39,286 nt of DNA from a virus (IMGVR_UViG_3300006057_000001:1-39286), one strand, 5' to 3'; shown: positions 7,846 to 15,911, counted from the stretch's first letter. The notes: generated by a model not told the origin, from the sequence alone. A program made the numbers and translations.

Positions 7846-8390
7846 AGGCGCGCCACCAGGCGGCTGGCATGGCCGGCCGCTTTGTTGTCTTCGGCAATGA
7901 CCTGGCTGCGATAGTAGTCGCGGAATTTCATCAGGTCAGCCAGCGGCGTGCGTTTCAAGTGGCGGGTACCGATGGTGTACTCCTGTTGATCTACCGTCGC
8001 GCGGCCCTCGATCACGGCTTCAATCGCATCCAGCGTGATGCGCGCATGGCTGCGGTCGTCCAGATTGGCGGCCGCGTTGTATTTCGCCAGCAGGGTGAAC
8101 TCGCCGCGATCTACCTCGAACGCTTCGCTACCGTAGGTGACCACCGCCACCCATTTGTAGTCGCCGGCAGTATAGGCGCCGCTGGTGGCGGCGGACACGG
8201 TGACCGCGAATTGGCTGCCGTCCGCACTCGCCACAATCGAAAAGTTGGCCCCCGCGGCACCGATCTTTTTAAACCAGTAAGTCAGCGTCCACAGCGTCGC
8301 TGGGTAGTCGGTCACGAGATCCTCGCGCCGCCATTGCCAGGTCAAGCCGGCGCGCTGCTCGATCGGTTCGTTGGTGGCGATAGTGGTCAT
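7842..8390 (-). CDS. gpW-like head-tail joining protein with an N-terminal beta domain, 182 aa
   Basis: The last ~65 residues (ITLDAIEAVIEG, then EYTIGTRHLKRTPLADLMKF and RDYYRSQVIAED) match the helical layout of lambda gpW, the small protein that stabilises packaged heads and prepares them for tails. Position between terminase and portal is the same as gpW. The first ~110 residues form a beta-sandwich-like domain (WTLTYWFKKIG, FSIVASADGSQFAVTVSA) absent from lambda gpW. The gene overlaps both neighbours by 4 bp. Confidence 0.75.
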   Translation of the reverse strand: MTTIATNEPIEQRAGLTWQWRREDLVTDYPATLWTLTYWFKKIGAAGANFSIVASADGSQFAVTVSAATSGAYTAGDYKWVAVVTYGSEAFEVDRGEFTLLAKYNAAANLDDRSHARITLDAIEAVIEGRATVDQQEYTIGTRHLKRTPLADLMKFRDYYRSQVIAEDNKAAGHASRLVARL

Positions 8391-10432
8391 CGACTAATAC
8401 CCGTGATCCAGTTGCGAGGTGCGCGCAGCGGTGGCGGTGTAAACGTCTGCACCGGCGCGGCATCAGTTGTGGGTGGCGCGACATCCGTCACGGCGCTGCT
8501 GTCTGCCGTGTCTGCGTCCGCGCCTTCGTTGTCTGCTGCCACTGCCGGCAGCGCAAACAGCGCCTGCTGGCGAAACCCGGTTTCCAATGCGGCCCAATGC
8601 GCATCGCGCATCAAGTGCACTTTCAGCGCGCGCCCCGCGTGCAGCGCGTAGATTTCCGCGTCGAGCACTTCGTTGCGCACGCCCTTCTTGACCTGCCACA
8701 CGCGCTTGCCGCGCTGGCCCCGCACCGGCACCTTCACTTCACTCATGAACTGGGTGAGGTAATCGGTGCGCACGTCGCGATACCAATGCACACGCCCTGG
8801 CCCGCTCCCCTCCAGCGCCAGCCGCCCAGGCCCTTTGTCGCCGAGCAGTAGATCCTTGGCGCGGTTCACGCCGACGATGTAGGTGCGTAGCCCATGTTTG
8901 CTCGCCTTGGTGTTGCGGTGGGTGCTGTCGATAGAGGCAGTCGGGCGGCGGAAAATTTCGCTGTCCGCCACGCTGCTACCCTTGATCGCCATCAGCTCGA
9001 CTCCCCGTCCTCGCCGCGTGCGCACCCAGTGATACACCGCATCGCTTGCTGTGCCGTCTCCCGCATCAATCGATACCGCCCGCACACCCAACGCCACGCC
9101 CCACGCGTGGCCATAGGTGGTGAATACCAGCGCATCGAGTGCTGCCCACACCGGATCGTTCTTATCGACACTATTGCCCTCGATTTCATCAAACAACACC
9201 AGCCAGCTTTCCTCGCCGCGCCCCCACGCGCGCAGCACGACCGCCAGGCGGTTGTGCTGCACGTCCACGCCCATGGTCAGCACCAGCCCGCCCGCCGGCA
9301 CGGTGTTGACTGGGTAATCCAGGCCGCGCATGGAGAGCGTCGCCTCATCGGCCAGCTCGCCTTTGTATTCCCAGGCACGCCCCAAGGCCGCATTCCAGAA
9401 CACGATCAGCGCTTCGAGATTGCCCTGCGCCTCTTCGTGCTTGGCGTTTAAGTAGCGCTCGACCAGCACCTGCATGCGCGACTCGTGCCAGCACGCATAC
9501 AGCTCGTTGATATACAGCCCCAGCACGCCGCGAAACGGCGCCTGCGGTTCGGCGCGCCCACGCTGCACCGCGAGATTCTTCTGCGCATCGTTCCAGCAAG
9601 AGCCGCACGCGACGCACACATACACGGCCGTCTCGGTCTTGGCGCGTCCAAAGGTCGGGTGCTCGACTTCCGCGCCATCCTGGTCCCAGCGCACTTGCTC
9701 CCATTCGAGCGCCTGGAACTCTCCGCAATCGGGACACGGCACCATCCAGCGATTGCGGTCGGACTGCAACATCTCATCTTCGATGCTCGACACGCCCTTG
9801 ATGCTGGGCGTGCCGCCAATCAGAATCTTTAGATCCCTGAACGTCTTGCCGCGCTCTTCCAGGAGCTTGATGGCGTCGCCCTGTCCCCGCAGGTTCAGGT
9901 TGCAGTCGTCCGGCTCTTCGATGATCAAGAGCTTGGCCGAAGTGGACTTCACATCGGAGATCGAATTAGATCCTACGAACTTGATGAAGCCGCCGACGAA
10001 ACTCTTGAACAGCGCCTTGATGCCCTTGGCACGGCTGCGCACCGGGATCAGCGGCGTCAGCGACGGCGTCGATTCGATCATCGGCGAGAATTTTTCGAGG
10101 TCGAAATTTCTCGCGGCGCCGTCCTTCGGAAACATGGTAATGCAACTCGCGTGGCGGATCTCCACGTTGTGCCCGAGCGTGTTGCAGATCACCGACTGCG
10201 TCCAACCGATCTGTGCCGGTTTTTGCGCGACGCCTTTCTTCACGTCGGGCTGCGACCAGCGCTCAACAAACCACTTCCAGTAGGGCGTCAGCCGAAAGCT
10301 AAAGCGCCCCTCATACGCCGACTCGACTGCCGACATGCGGCGTCGTTGTTCAGCCCACTGCGCGACCGAAATCTTCGGCGGGTTGCGAAACCCCCGGATC
10401 GTCGTCTGCAGCAGGCGCTGCGCAGAATTCAT
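8387..10432 (-). CDS. Terminase large subunit, lambda GpA family, 681 aa
   Basis: ATPase and nuclease that translocates phage DNA into the prohead and cuts it. The deviant Walker A lies near residues 68-80 (AQKPAQIGWTQS, as in GpA), Walker B near 168-176 (LLIIEEPDDC), and a Cys-rich insert has CPDCGEFQALEWEQV and VCVACGSCW. The nuclease domain starts with LTMGVDVQHNRLAV; further on are KKGVRNEVLDAEIYALHAGRA and a low-complexity Ala/Asp/Thr tail. GpA-type enzymes make cohesive (cos) ends. The start overlaps the small subunit by 83 bp. Confidence 0.95.
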   Translation of the reverse strand: MNSAQRLLQTTIRGFRNPPKISVAQWAEQRRRMSAVESAYEGRFSFRLTPYWKWFVERWSQPDVKKGVAQKPAQIGWTQSVICNTLGHNVEIRHASCITMFPKDGAARNFDLEKFSPMIESTPSLTPLIPVRSRAKGIKALFKSFVGGFIKFVGSNSISDVKSTSAKLLIIEEPDDCNLNLRGQGDAIKLLEERGKTFRDLKILIGGTPSIKGVSSIEDEMLQSDRNRWMVPCPDCGEFQALEWEQVRWDQDGAEVEHPTFGRAKTETAVYVCVACGSCWNDAQKNLAVQRGRAEPQAPFRGVLGLYINELYACWHESRMQVLVERYLNAKHEEAQGNLEALIVFWNAALGRAWEYKGELADEATLSMRGLDYPVNTVPAGGLVLTMGVDVQHNRLAVVLRAWGRGEESWLVLFDEIEGNSVDKNDPVWAALDALVFTTYGHAWGVALGVRAVSIDAGDGTASDAVYHWVRTRRGRGVELMAIKGSSVADSEIFRRPTASIDSTHRNTKASKHGLRTYIVGVNRAKDLLLGDKGPGRLALEGSGPGRVHWYRDVRTDYLTQFMSEVKVPVRGQRGKRVWQVKKGVRNEVLDAEIYALHAGRALKVHLMRDAHWAALETGFRQQALFALPAVAADNEGADADTADSSAVTDVAPPTTDAAPVQTFTPPPLRAPRNWITGISR

Positions 10433-10874
10433 AGTTGCCCATCACGTCTCGCATCTCGGCGATCATGTCATCCAGCACCTGGTGCTTGCCGTCGGCGCCG
10501 GCGGTGAGTTCGAGCACCTGCGTATATTTGTCCGGCAGCGACACCAGCACCGAGAGCACATCATTGACATAGCTTTCGAAGGCCGGCCGGATCTCCGAAC
10601 GCAATACAATCTCGCCCTCTTCGCGCCGCAAATTCAGCAGCTCGCGCCGGCAGCGGATATCGTTAAGCCGCTCGAACGACGAACCGCCCGCGCGCTTACT
10701 CACATCGCGATCGATCCACCAGCGGATCACCGCCTCGGTGTCGTAAGTGTTTTCCTGCCCGCGCACTTCGCCCAGCTCGACGACGGGCATCCCCTCTTTT
10801 TGCCAGTCGGTCAGCGAGCGCTCGGAAATCCCCAAAATTTCCGATAACTCGCGCTTGTTGACGGTGATTCCCAT
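10350..10874 (-). CDS. Terminase small subunit, Nu1-like, 174 aa
   Basis: The N-terminus is a winged-helix domain of the Nu1 type (VNKRELSEILGISERSLTDWQKEGMPVVE, then YDTEAVIRWWIDRD), which binds the packaging site. A helical segment follows (CRRELLNLRREEGEIVLRSE), then FESYVNDVLSVLVSLPDK, the usual oligomerisation part in Nu1 relatives. Its place directly before GpA-type terminase confirms the role. It is the first gene after the terminator at 11074-11105, so it opens the late operon. Confidence 0.9.
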   Translation of the reverse strand: MGITVNKRELSEILGISERSLTDWQKEGMPVVELGEVRGQENTYDTEAVIRWWIDRDVSKRAGGSSFERLNDIRCRRELLNLRREEGEIVLRSEIRPAFESYVNDVLSVLVSLPDKYTQVLELTAGADGKHQVLDDMIAEMRDVMGNYEFCAAPAADDDPGVSQPAEDFGRAVG

Positions 10875-11073
10875 AGTCAGACACCACCGGCACCCTAAAG
10901 GAAGGAACCTAAGCCACTCGCCCGGCTAGATCAAAAAAGCGGTTTTTTGTTCCGCGCTTCCCAAAGTCTGGACAGGACCCGCGCTCCGTGCGCGGTTCGT
11001 TCGTTGCGCGCGGTGTCGAGGCCGGGCTGGTGTGACGGCCTGCTCGCTGGCGAAGAGCTACACGTGGTCGCCA
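10875..11073. other. Non-coding leader of the late operon; expected place of cos
   Basis: About 200 bp without a convincing gene separate the terminator from the terminase genes. It contains an AAAAAA-GCGG-TTTTTT inverted motif (10933-10948) followed by a TCCGC complement, and several GC-rich short inverted runs. In lambda-type phages cos lies directly upstream of the small terminase gene, so cosN/cosB is expected here. I could not identify the nicking site itself. Confidence 0.4.
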
Positions 11074-11105
11074 ATAAAAAACCCGGCACATCGCTGAGCC
11101 GGGTT
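11074..11105 (-). terminator. Rho-independent terminator, minus strand
   Basis: On the minus strand AACCCGGC, a 10-nt loop and GCCGGGTT form an 8-bp perfect stem, followed by TTTTATTGG. It lies after the 144-aa gene (ends 11155) and before the terminase genes, so leftward early transcription should stop here unless it is antiterminated. Confidence 0.85.
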
Positions 11106-11154
11106 ATGTGGACGTAGTTATACCACTACTGGATTGAATCTTAAATTGGCGGAA

Positions 11155-11589
11155 TCAATCTGTCAAGCGCCAATTAAACGGGCTAACGGCACGGGTGCTG
11201 GCGTTGGCTAGGACCACGCGATGATGCACTTGCGTGCGGCGTGCCAGCTCGATGCGCAGATCGTCGTGACCTTTCATTACCCATGCGCGGAACGTCTCAT
11301 GATTCACATTACGGCGCAATCCGTGCCAGCGCCAGGGCCTGCCCTCATAAGCCCAGTACTGGCGCACGGCCTGCTGGTACCGCATGCCCACTGTCGCCAG
11401 CGCTGCCTCAGTATCGCTGGCCTCGCCGTCGAGCACGGGCATCGTGGACTCACGATAGCCACCCTCGATCACAGCGCCGTAGTCCGCAGCGCGCAATGCG
11501 CCGAACGCACAGCCCGCCGCAGCCCTCGCCCAGTTGCGCATGCGCCGAACGAAATCACTGGGTAAATCCAGACCGCCCTCATCAATCAT
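11155..11589 (-). CDS. Candidate late regulator (antiterminator-like position), 144 aa
   Basis: The ATG at 11589 overlaps the stop of a 59-codon gene as ATGA; a longer open frame upstream crosses a repeat array and is unlikely to be coding. The C-terminal half is basic and aromatic, with MRYQQAVRQYWAYEGRPWRW, then HGLRRNVNHETFRAWVMKGH and DDLRIELARR, a pattern like DNA- or RNAP-binding late regulators of lambdoid phages. The gene sits after the replication genes and directly before a strong terminator that precedes terminase, the place of lambda Q. The function is inferred from this arrangement; I do not firmly recognise the family. Confidence 0.6.
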   Translation of the reverse strand: MIDEGGLDLPSDFVRRMRNWARAAAGCAFGALRAADYGAVIEGGYRESTMPVLDGEASDTEAALATVGMRYQQAVRQYWAYEGRPWRWHGLRRNVNHETFRAWVMKGHDDLRIELARRTQVHHRVVLANASTRAVSPFNWRLTD

Positions 11590-11765
11590 CGCTTCCCCTT
11601 CATCAGTTGTTTTAAGTGAATTCGACGCGCCATCGTGTAGTAACGGTCTTTGCCTGGACGTGCGGGTGCAGGCGCAGTGATTGCTGCAGGCGCGCCCGAA
11701 TCGAAGTGGGAATGCAGTGCCGGATCGCGATACCACGGCGCCGGAAGCACGCGCGGAAATCTCAT
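11586..11765 (-). CDS. Small basic protein, 59 aa
   Basis: The ATG at 11765 follows a GGGGTG-type ribosome site and opens 59 codons, ending in TGA that overlaps the next ATG (ATGA), so the two genes are translationally coupled. The protein is Pro/Ala-rich in the middle (PAAITAPAPARPGK) and strongly basic at the C-terminus (ARRIHLKQLMKGKR). It is the first gene after the repeat array and lies before the candidate late regulator. I recognise no family; a nucleic-acid-binding partner of the regulator is possible. Confidence 0.55.
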   Translation of the reverse strand: MRFPRVLPAPWYRDPALHSHFDSGAPAAITAPAPARPGKDRYYTMARRIHLKQLMKGKR

Positions 11766-11780
11766 GCCACACCCCGCTGC

Positions 11781-11961
11781 GTCCAGTACGTCCAGTACGT
11801 CCAGTTGAAAATACGAGATACACGTGCGCGCGCGCGCGCGCGAAAAAAAAGTATTTCAACTGGACTAACTGGACGCCCCTTGATTTTTAAGGTGTTTTCG
11901 TCCGCGCAACTGGACGTGAAACCGGACGCGAACTGGACGTAAACCGGACATAACTGGACGT
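11781..11961. repeat. Iterated TGGAC repeat array with Z-DNA-like core (candidate origin or regulator site)
   Basis: Three copies of GTCCAGT at 9-bp steps (11781, 11790, 11799) face seven copies of AACYGGAC in the opposite orientation, starting at 11858, 11867, 11908, 11919, 11931, 11942 and 11952 (mostly 10-12 bp apart). Between the two sets lie 25 bp of alternating purine-pyrimidine (11818-11842, mostly CG) and an A8 run. The innermost parts form an inverted repeat (GTCCAGTTGAAAATAC against GTATTTCAACTGGAC). The stretch has no gene on either strand that I trust. Iterons beside an easily melted or Z-forming core and a helicase gene suggest a replication origin; an operator for a regulator is the alternative. 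Confidence 0.7.
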
Positions 11962-11973
11962 TTGCGTTAAATG

Positions 11974-13326
11974 TCATGATTGAACGACCTCAACGCGCAC
12001 CCATATGCGTTCGCGCGACTCACCGCCCACGCGCTTGCGCTGCCACAGTGGCTTATTCGGATCCAGTGGATTGCGCGCGATGCGCGCCATGATGCGCCCC
12101 ACGCGCTGCTGCTCGCCCAGCGTCCAGGCGCGTGCATCGAGGTGCAGCGCTTTGCCCAGCAGATCGGCCATGGTGGCCTGCGGTTGGCGCACGATCGACG
12201 TTTCGGTGTGGCCGTCGAGCCAATCGCGCATCATCGACTCGTAGGCGTCGCCAATGTAGCGCTCATCCTGCTCCACCTCAAACAGCGCGCGATCGCTGGC
12301 GCGCGCCCACCATTCAGTGCCGGCGCGAAATTCGCTTACCGCCTCGGCCCACAACTGATCGCGCACGCGTTTTAAGTCATCAACTTCGATTACCCCAGTC
12401 ATCACTGGCCAGTAACGCCGGTTCCCGCTTTCGTCCTTGAGATAGGCCGAGTGATTCACGGATCCTGCAAACACGCCTTGCCGCGGTATATTGACCGGCT
12501 TGCGACCATACGGGTTGCGATAGCGATCTTCCGTGCGCGTGAAAAATGCCTTACTGCGCGAGGCGTCGCTGCGGTTATAGCCATCGAGCTCGGCCAGCTC
12601 CACGCACCACATGCCGCGAATGATGGCGTTGCCGTCTGGCGTGCCGATGTCGAATGCCGCATCAGTAAACCATGGCGAAAACAGCACTTTCAGCGCAGTG
12701 GATTTCATCACACCCTGATCCCCTTCGAGGATCAAGACATTGTCCATCTTGCAGCCTGGGCGATAGGCCCGCGCCACTGCGCCCACCATCCACTTCACGG
12801 ATACCGCTTGGGTGTAATCGGGATTGGCCGCCACGCCGAAATAGGTGCCGAGCATATGCAGCAGCCGCACAGTGCCATCCCATTTGAGGCCGTCCAGATA
12901 TTCGCGCACCGCGTGATAGCGATTGCCATCGGCGGCGAGCGACACCGCCTTCATTAGCGCTTCGCTGCGCACGCTGCGCAAGGCATAGTGGTGAGCGAGC
13001 CACAATTCAAGGCGTGCATCATCCAGATCGGTCCATTCACCGATTTCGCCGCGAGGGAATGGAGGCGCCGCGCGCTTCATCACCAGTCCCGAAAATTCAT
13101 CATAGGCGATCACGTTGTGCCACGCCGCATCGTTGCGCAGGATCTGCACGATGTTATCCAGAACCGGCAGCAGCGCGCCGCTGGGAGCGCGCGCCAATGC
13201 CTCGCGCCAGCTTCCGTTAGCCGCCTTGAAATCCGCGTCCAGGGCATCATGCGCCTGCTGTAGCGGATCGTTCGGCGGCAGCGGCGTAGGCGGCGGCCCC
13301 GAACCATGTATTTTGTCGTTGGCCAC
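11974..13326 (-). CDS. VapE-type (virulence-associated E) helicase/ATPase, 450 aa
   Basis: The GTG at 13326, preceded by GAGG at 6-nt spacing, gives 450 aa; longer readings go through the previous gene. A Walker A lies at ~201-209 (EGDQGVMKS), followed by a Walker B-like WCVELAELDG (~238) and the sensor region VNIPRQGVFAGSVN then DESGNRRYWPV. This matches the VapE/DUF5906 helicase family, which unwinds DNA at initiation in phages and satellites. The N-terminal ~100 residues are probably a linker to a primase-like partner. It overlaps the upstream 209-codon gene by 80 bp and is followed by the repeat array. Confidence 0.88.
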   Translation of the reverse strand: MANDKIHGSGPPPTPLPPNDPLQQAHDALDADFKAANGSWREALARAPSGALLPVLDNIVQILRNDAAWHNVIAYDEFSGLVMKRAAPPFPRGEIGEWTDLDDARLELWLAHHYALRSVRSEALMKAVSLAADGNRYHAVREYLDGLKWDGTVRLLHMLGTYFGVAANPDYTQAVSVKWMVGAVARAYRPGCKMDNVLILEGDQGVMKSTALKVLFSPWFTDAAFDIGTPDGNAIIRGMWCVELAELDGYNRSDASRSKAFFTRTEDRYRNPYGRKPVNIPRQGVFAGSVNHSAYLKDESGNRRYWPVMTGVIEVDDLKRVRDQLWAEAVSEFRAGTEWWARASDRALFEVEQDERYIGDAYESMMRDWLDGHTETSIVRQPQATMADLLGKALHLDARAWTLGEQQRVGRIMARIARNPLDPNKPLWQRKRVGGESRERIWVRVEVVQS

Positions 13327-13876
13327 GTTTCGCCTCAATTTCGTCGGACCACCAGCGTGGCCATTGCATATGCACGCCATCATGATGGCGCGCCATATAT
13401 GCGATTTCCGCGCAATCCAGTTGTTCATGCTGCGGGATATGCACGCCGTCGCACACGGCGACCGACGCCGCCTGCAGCGCCAGCTCGCCGAATAAATCGT
13501 AAATCACGCCCCAGGTCGATTGCGCATCCGGCTGAGCGGGTGGGTGCACGCGTAAAGCACCATGCAGATCAATCACCCGCACCGCGCAGCCGCGAACACA
13601 CCCAAAATCAAAAACGCCTGGAGCATATTCGCGCGGGCGCAGCGCCAGCATTGGCACTCCGACTTCACGCAGCCAGCGTGATTCATAAGGCCGCGCGCTA
13701 CGGCCATCCTGCAACCACACCGAGCGCTCCAGCTTCATCCGCGTTGACGCCTCGCGCCAGTCATCACCGAACAGCACATCCACATTGAGGGGATGCCATC
13801 CCGCCCGTCGATTATCGAGTAGCGCTTTGCCGAACGCGGGCAGCTTGAGCTTCGTCGGTCGTGGCTTCGTGTTCAA
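13247..13876 (-). CDS. Hypothetical protein upstream of the helicase, 209 aa
   Basis: The start is probably the TTG at 13876, overlapping the preceding stop as TTGA; no ATG occurs before codon ~47. The protein has a basic N-terminus (TKPRPTKLKLPAFGKALLD) and a central region with VPMLALRPREYAPG and RVIDLHGALRVHPPA. Its C-terminal part ends WPRWWSDEIEAKRG. I do not recognise the family. Its fixed position directly before, and overlapping, a VapE helicase suggests a replication role such as a primase or loader, but no primase motif is evident. Confidence 0.6.
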   Translation of the reverse strand: MNTKPRPTKLKLPAFGKALLDNRRAGWHPLNVDVLFGDDWREASTRMKLERSVWLQDGRSARPYESRWLREVGVPMLALRPREYAPGVFDFGCVRGCAVRVIDLHGALRVHPPAQPDAQSTWGVIYDLFGELALQAASVAVCDGVHIPQHEQLDCAEIAYMARHHDGVHMQWPRWWSDEIEAKRGQRQNTWFGAAAYAAAAERSATAGA

Positions 13877-14370
13877 AACGGCATTGCCTCATCTTGGAGC
13901 AAGGCGATCGATTGCTTCACCACGCACAGCGAGGATTGCGACATCGCATTGAGCGAATCCAGATCGATGGTTTCGAGAAAAGCATCGAGCGCCGCTTGCA
14001 CATGCCCGGCCAGTACAGTGACTCGCCCTGGTTTTGGGAGCGAAGCCGGCGGCGCCAGGAGTTTACGCGCCACATCAGCGAGGGTGGTTCGTGGCTGGCG
14101 CTTCTTGGCCTGGCGCAAGAGCGCGCGATTGCCCTGGAATTTTTTGCCGGGCTTGCGCCGTGGCGCCGGTGCGCCTTTCTTGAATTTCACGAAATCCACA
14201 TTGATCGAATAACCGCCGCCAGGACTCAGCATGAACTCGCCGCGATCCACGCGTTGGCGGCAGATCGTATCCACGAATTTCATATCCAGCCCGGTACCTT
14301 CCACGATGCCGGGCTTGGTGATGCCCGAATTCTCCTGCACACACTCGCGTATAACCTGTGATTTGCTCAT
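13873..14370 (-). CDS. Winged-helix-like DNA-binding protein, 165 aa
   Basis: A perfect AAGGAGG ribosome site precedes the ATG at 14370. Residues 1-55 look like a winged helix (SQVIRECVQENSGITKPGIV, then TICRQRVDRGEFMLSPGGGY). A basic linker follows (KKGAPAPRRKPGKKFQG), then a helical C-terminus. The pattern of an N-terminal helix-turn-helix asking 'is it accessible' plus a basic tail is common in early phage genes that bind DNA. It is co-transcribed with neighbours on both sides. No exact family is assigned. Confidence 0.6.
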   Translation of the reverse strand: MSKSQVIRECVQENSGITKPGIVEGTGLDMKFVDTICRQRVDRGEFMLSPGGGYSINVDFVKFKKGAPAPRRKPGKKFQGNRALLRQAKKRQPRTTLADVARKLLAPPASLPKPGRVTVLAGHVQAALDAFLETIDLDSLNAMSQSSLCVVKQSIALLQDEAMPF

Positions 14371-14379
14371 ATTGCCTCC

Positions 14380-14973
14380 TTAGAAAAAGCCTGGCCTATG
14401 CCAGCGCAGACCCGTAGCATAGGTCGGAGCGGCGATCTGGCCTGAACCTGCAGATCGGTTCTTGCGCCTGGCGGTGCTCGTGCTGGCGTCCGCCTGTGCA
14501 TCGGTGACTGCATCTGTGTGCGCGAACACATGCATACATACTCCGCAGGTATAGGTGCGCGCCGATTTGTGCAGCCGCGCGCTGCCGCATTCCGGGCAAC
14601 GCAGCCTATTCGGATCTCGATCGCTACGCACAAACTTTTGGTGCGCCGGCTTCACTACTGAAGCCGCCTCTGTTGCAACCTCGCCCTCGGCAAGCGGCGG
14701 TTCGACATAGCGGTAATCGGCATAGATCGATTGCCGGCCGTGCTTGCGCTTTAATATCTTGACCTCCTTGCCGCGCGCTTCCATTTGGCCCGCCATGGTG
14801 CGGCAATTGTCGGACGGAACCTTGAGCGCTACGCCCATTTCACGCGCGGTATGCGGCCCCCAGGTCTTGAGCAGCTCGCGAATCCTGTCCGACAGGCCGG
14901 GATAAAGACTGCCACGCCGCCCGCGCTCCTGCGCGCGTGTGAGCTCTTCGGGCTTTAGCTCGTGATGGCTCAT
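14380..14973 (-). CDS. Winged-helix and zinc-ribbon protein, 197 aa
   Basis: The ATG at 14973 overlaps the upstream stop (ATGA). Residues ~25-85 form a helix-turn-helix/winged-helix (LSDRIRELLKTWGPHTAREM, then PSDNCRTMAGQM). At ~130-150 a zinc ribbon is visible, with CPECGSARLHKS followed by TYTCGVC. The C-terminus is low-complexity (Thr, Ser, Ala, Arg). Such two-domain proteins may act as early transcription regulators or replication accessory factors. The HTH and CxxC pairs are directly visible; the role is not. Confidence 0.65.
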   Translation of the reverse strand: MSHHELKPEELTRAQERGRRGSLYPGLSDRIRELLKTWGPHTAREMGVALKVPSDNCRTMAGQMEARGKEVKILKRKHGRQSIYADYRYVEPPLAEGEVATEAASVVKPAHQKFVRSDRDPNRLRCPECGSARLHKSARTYTCGVCMHVFAHTDAVTDAQADASTSTARRKNRSAGSGQIAAPTYATGLRWHRPGFF

Positions 14974-15206
14974 TCCAGGCCATCCTTGGCCAGAATCGCC
15001 GCGACCATTTTGAGATAGCACTCGGTTTTTCGCGCGCCATCCCGAGCGCCTACATATTTGGCCGCGAACTCGCTCGCGGTTTGCATCGCCTTGTTGCGCG
15101 GAACGTAGCCGCCGATGCAGCGCCCCTGGGCACTCCGGCTCACGGTGCACGAGCTGCGAGCCGGCGCCGGCAGATCAGGGAACAACGGCAGCGGCGCGGT
15201 ATTCAT
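14970..15206 (-). CDS. Small early protein, 78 aa
   Basis: The ATG at 15206 overlaps the previous stop (ATGA) and has a GGCGG ribosome site upstream; a TTG 15 nt earlier is less likely. The protein starts MNTAPLPLFPDL, contains SCTVSRSAQGRCIGGYVPRN, and ends in a helix (ASEFAAKYVGARDG, KTECYLKMVAAILAKDG). Two Cys residues occur, without a CxxC pair. It is coupled to the winged-helix/zinc-ribbon gene that follows. No family recognised. Confidence 0.6.
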   Translation of the reverse strand: MNTAPLPLFPDLPAPARSSCTVSRSAQGRCIGGYVPRNKAMQTASEFAAKYVGARDGARKTECYLKMVAAILAKDGLE

Positions 15207-15406
15207 GTTTGTGCCGCCCAATAGCGCTCGCGGCGGATCTCGAGCGCAAAGCGCGCAATCCGCGCCGGCGAGATCGGCGGCTCAGCTTGCGCTACCGGCG
15301 CCGCCACCACCGCGCCACACCAGTTGCAGGGGACATTCGCCTCGATTGCCAGATCGTCGCCCTCAATCGGGCAATGGTGTTCGACCATCACCGGCGCGGC
15401 GCTCAC
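15203..15406 (-). CDS. Small early protein with CxxC, 67 aa
   Basis: A GTG start at 15406 overlaps the upstream stop as GTGA. The middle carries HHCPIEGDD and PCNWCGAVV, a Cys/His set that could bind zinc. The C-terminal half is helical and basic (RIARFALEIRRERYW). Coupled start and stop to both neighbours support a real gene. Function unknown; small zinc-binding early proteins in phages often modulate host factors, but nothing specific is visible here. Confidence 0.55.
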   Translation of the reverse strand: MSAAPVMVEHHCPIEGDDLAIEANVPCNWCGAVVAAPVAQAEPPISPARIARFALEIRRERYWAAQT

Positions 15407-15804
15407 TTCATCACCCGTAGCGGTGCCGGAAACACGGTATCCAGCCCCAGCGCCGTGGTGATGCGGCGAAGATTGTCCACGCTTGCCGTGAACTCACGTT
15501 GTAGGCGGGCGCGTTCGTCTTCGGGTTCGAGCGGCACTGGATCCGCATAGCCACATTCGCGCGAGAGGTATTGCATGGCCGCGTGACAGCGCGCCTCGCG
15601 CCCACGGCGCAGCAGCAACATAATCTGCGCGCCGGTCAGATGCTCTTTACGTTCCGGGTTCAGACAGGCGAGCAGATAGGTGTGCGCGTCCCTACATGAT
15701 TTTTCAGGCCATAACACCAGCCCCACTGTCTTCGCTCCACCCAACGCCCCGACCACCTGCGTGAGCGCCTCTTCTAGCGATTCCACAAACAACGGATTTT
15801 GCAT
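15403..15804 (-). CDS. Early protein, 133 aa
   Basis: The ATG at 15804 has a GGGGAGGAG ribosome site. The protein begins MQNPLFVESLEEALTQVV and includes GGAKTVGLVLWPEKSCRDAH, then HLTGAQIMLLLRRGREARCH and a helical C-terminus (DERARLQREFTASVDNLR). The layout (a W-P-x-K segment, then a long helical arm) resembles small regulators and toxin-like helical proteins only in general. It is the first gene after the Cro-like gene and the hairpin at 15858-15876. I recognise no family. Confidence 0.6.
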   Translation of the reverse strand: MQNPLFVESLEEALTQVVGALGGAKTVGLVLWPEKSCRDAHTYLLACLNPERKEHLTGAQIMLLLRRGREARCHAAMQYLSRECGYADPVPLEPEDERARLQREFTASVDNLRRITTALGLDTVFPAPLRVMK

Positions 15805-15857
15805 CGCTCCTCCCCAGGATGTTTAGTTAATTACCAACCCTTACAAAAAATTGGGAA

Positions 15858-15876
15858 GCGTTGGGAAAGCCAACGC
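15858..15876 (-). terminator. Hairpin between Cro-like gene and early operon (attenuator-like)
   Basis: GCGTTGG and CCAACGC form a 7-bp perfect stem with a 5-nt loop. On the minus strand a TTCCCAATTTTTTG stretch follows, so the U-run starts 7 nt after the stem. This could be a leaky terminator for leftward early transcripts, like lambda tL1/tR1. Confidence 0.5.
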
Positions 15877-15911
15877 GCGGATAAAAAAATACACTGTGGT
15901 TTTGAGGCGGC

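Noticed and set aside
9474-10283. 269-codon plus-strand frame opposite terminase
   Set aside because: Antisense to the GpA-type terminase; no ribosome site, and composition is that of a shadow frame.
11590-11859. Upstream extension of the 144-aa candidate regulator
   Set aside because: It would translate the CG tract and repeat array and overlap the coupled 59-codon gene; the ATGA-coupled start at 11589 is better.
11616-11942. Plus-strand frame across the iteron array
   Set aside because: It reads through tandem repeats and the CG tract; Arg/Ala/Thr-rich product with no family, and the 59-codon minus-strand gene explains part of it.
11781-11961. CRISPR array
   Set aside because: Units are 7-10 bp with 9-12-bp steps and opposite orientations; no spacers of 25-40 bp and no cas genes.
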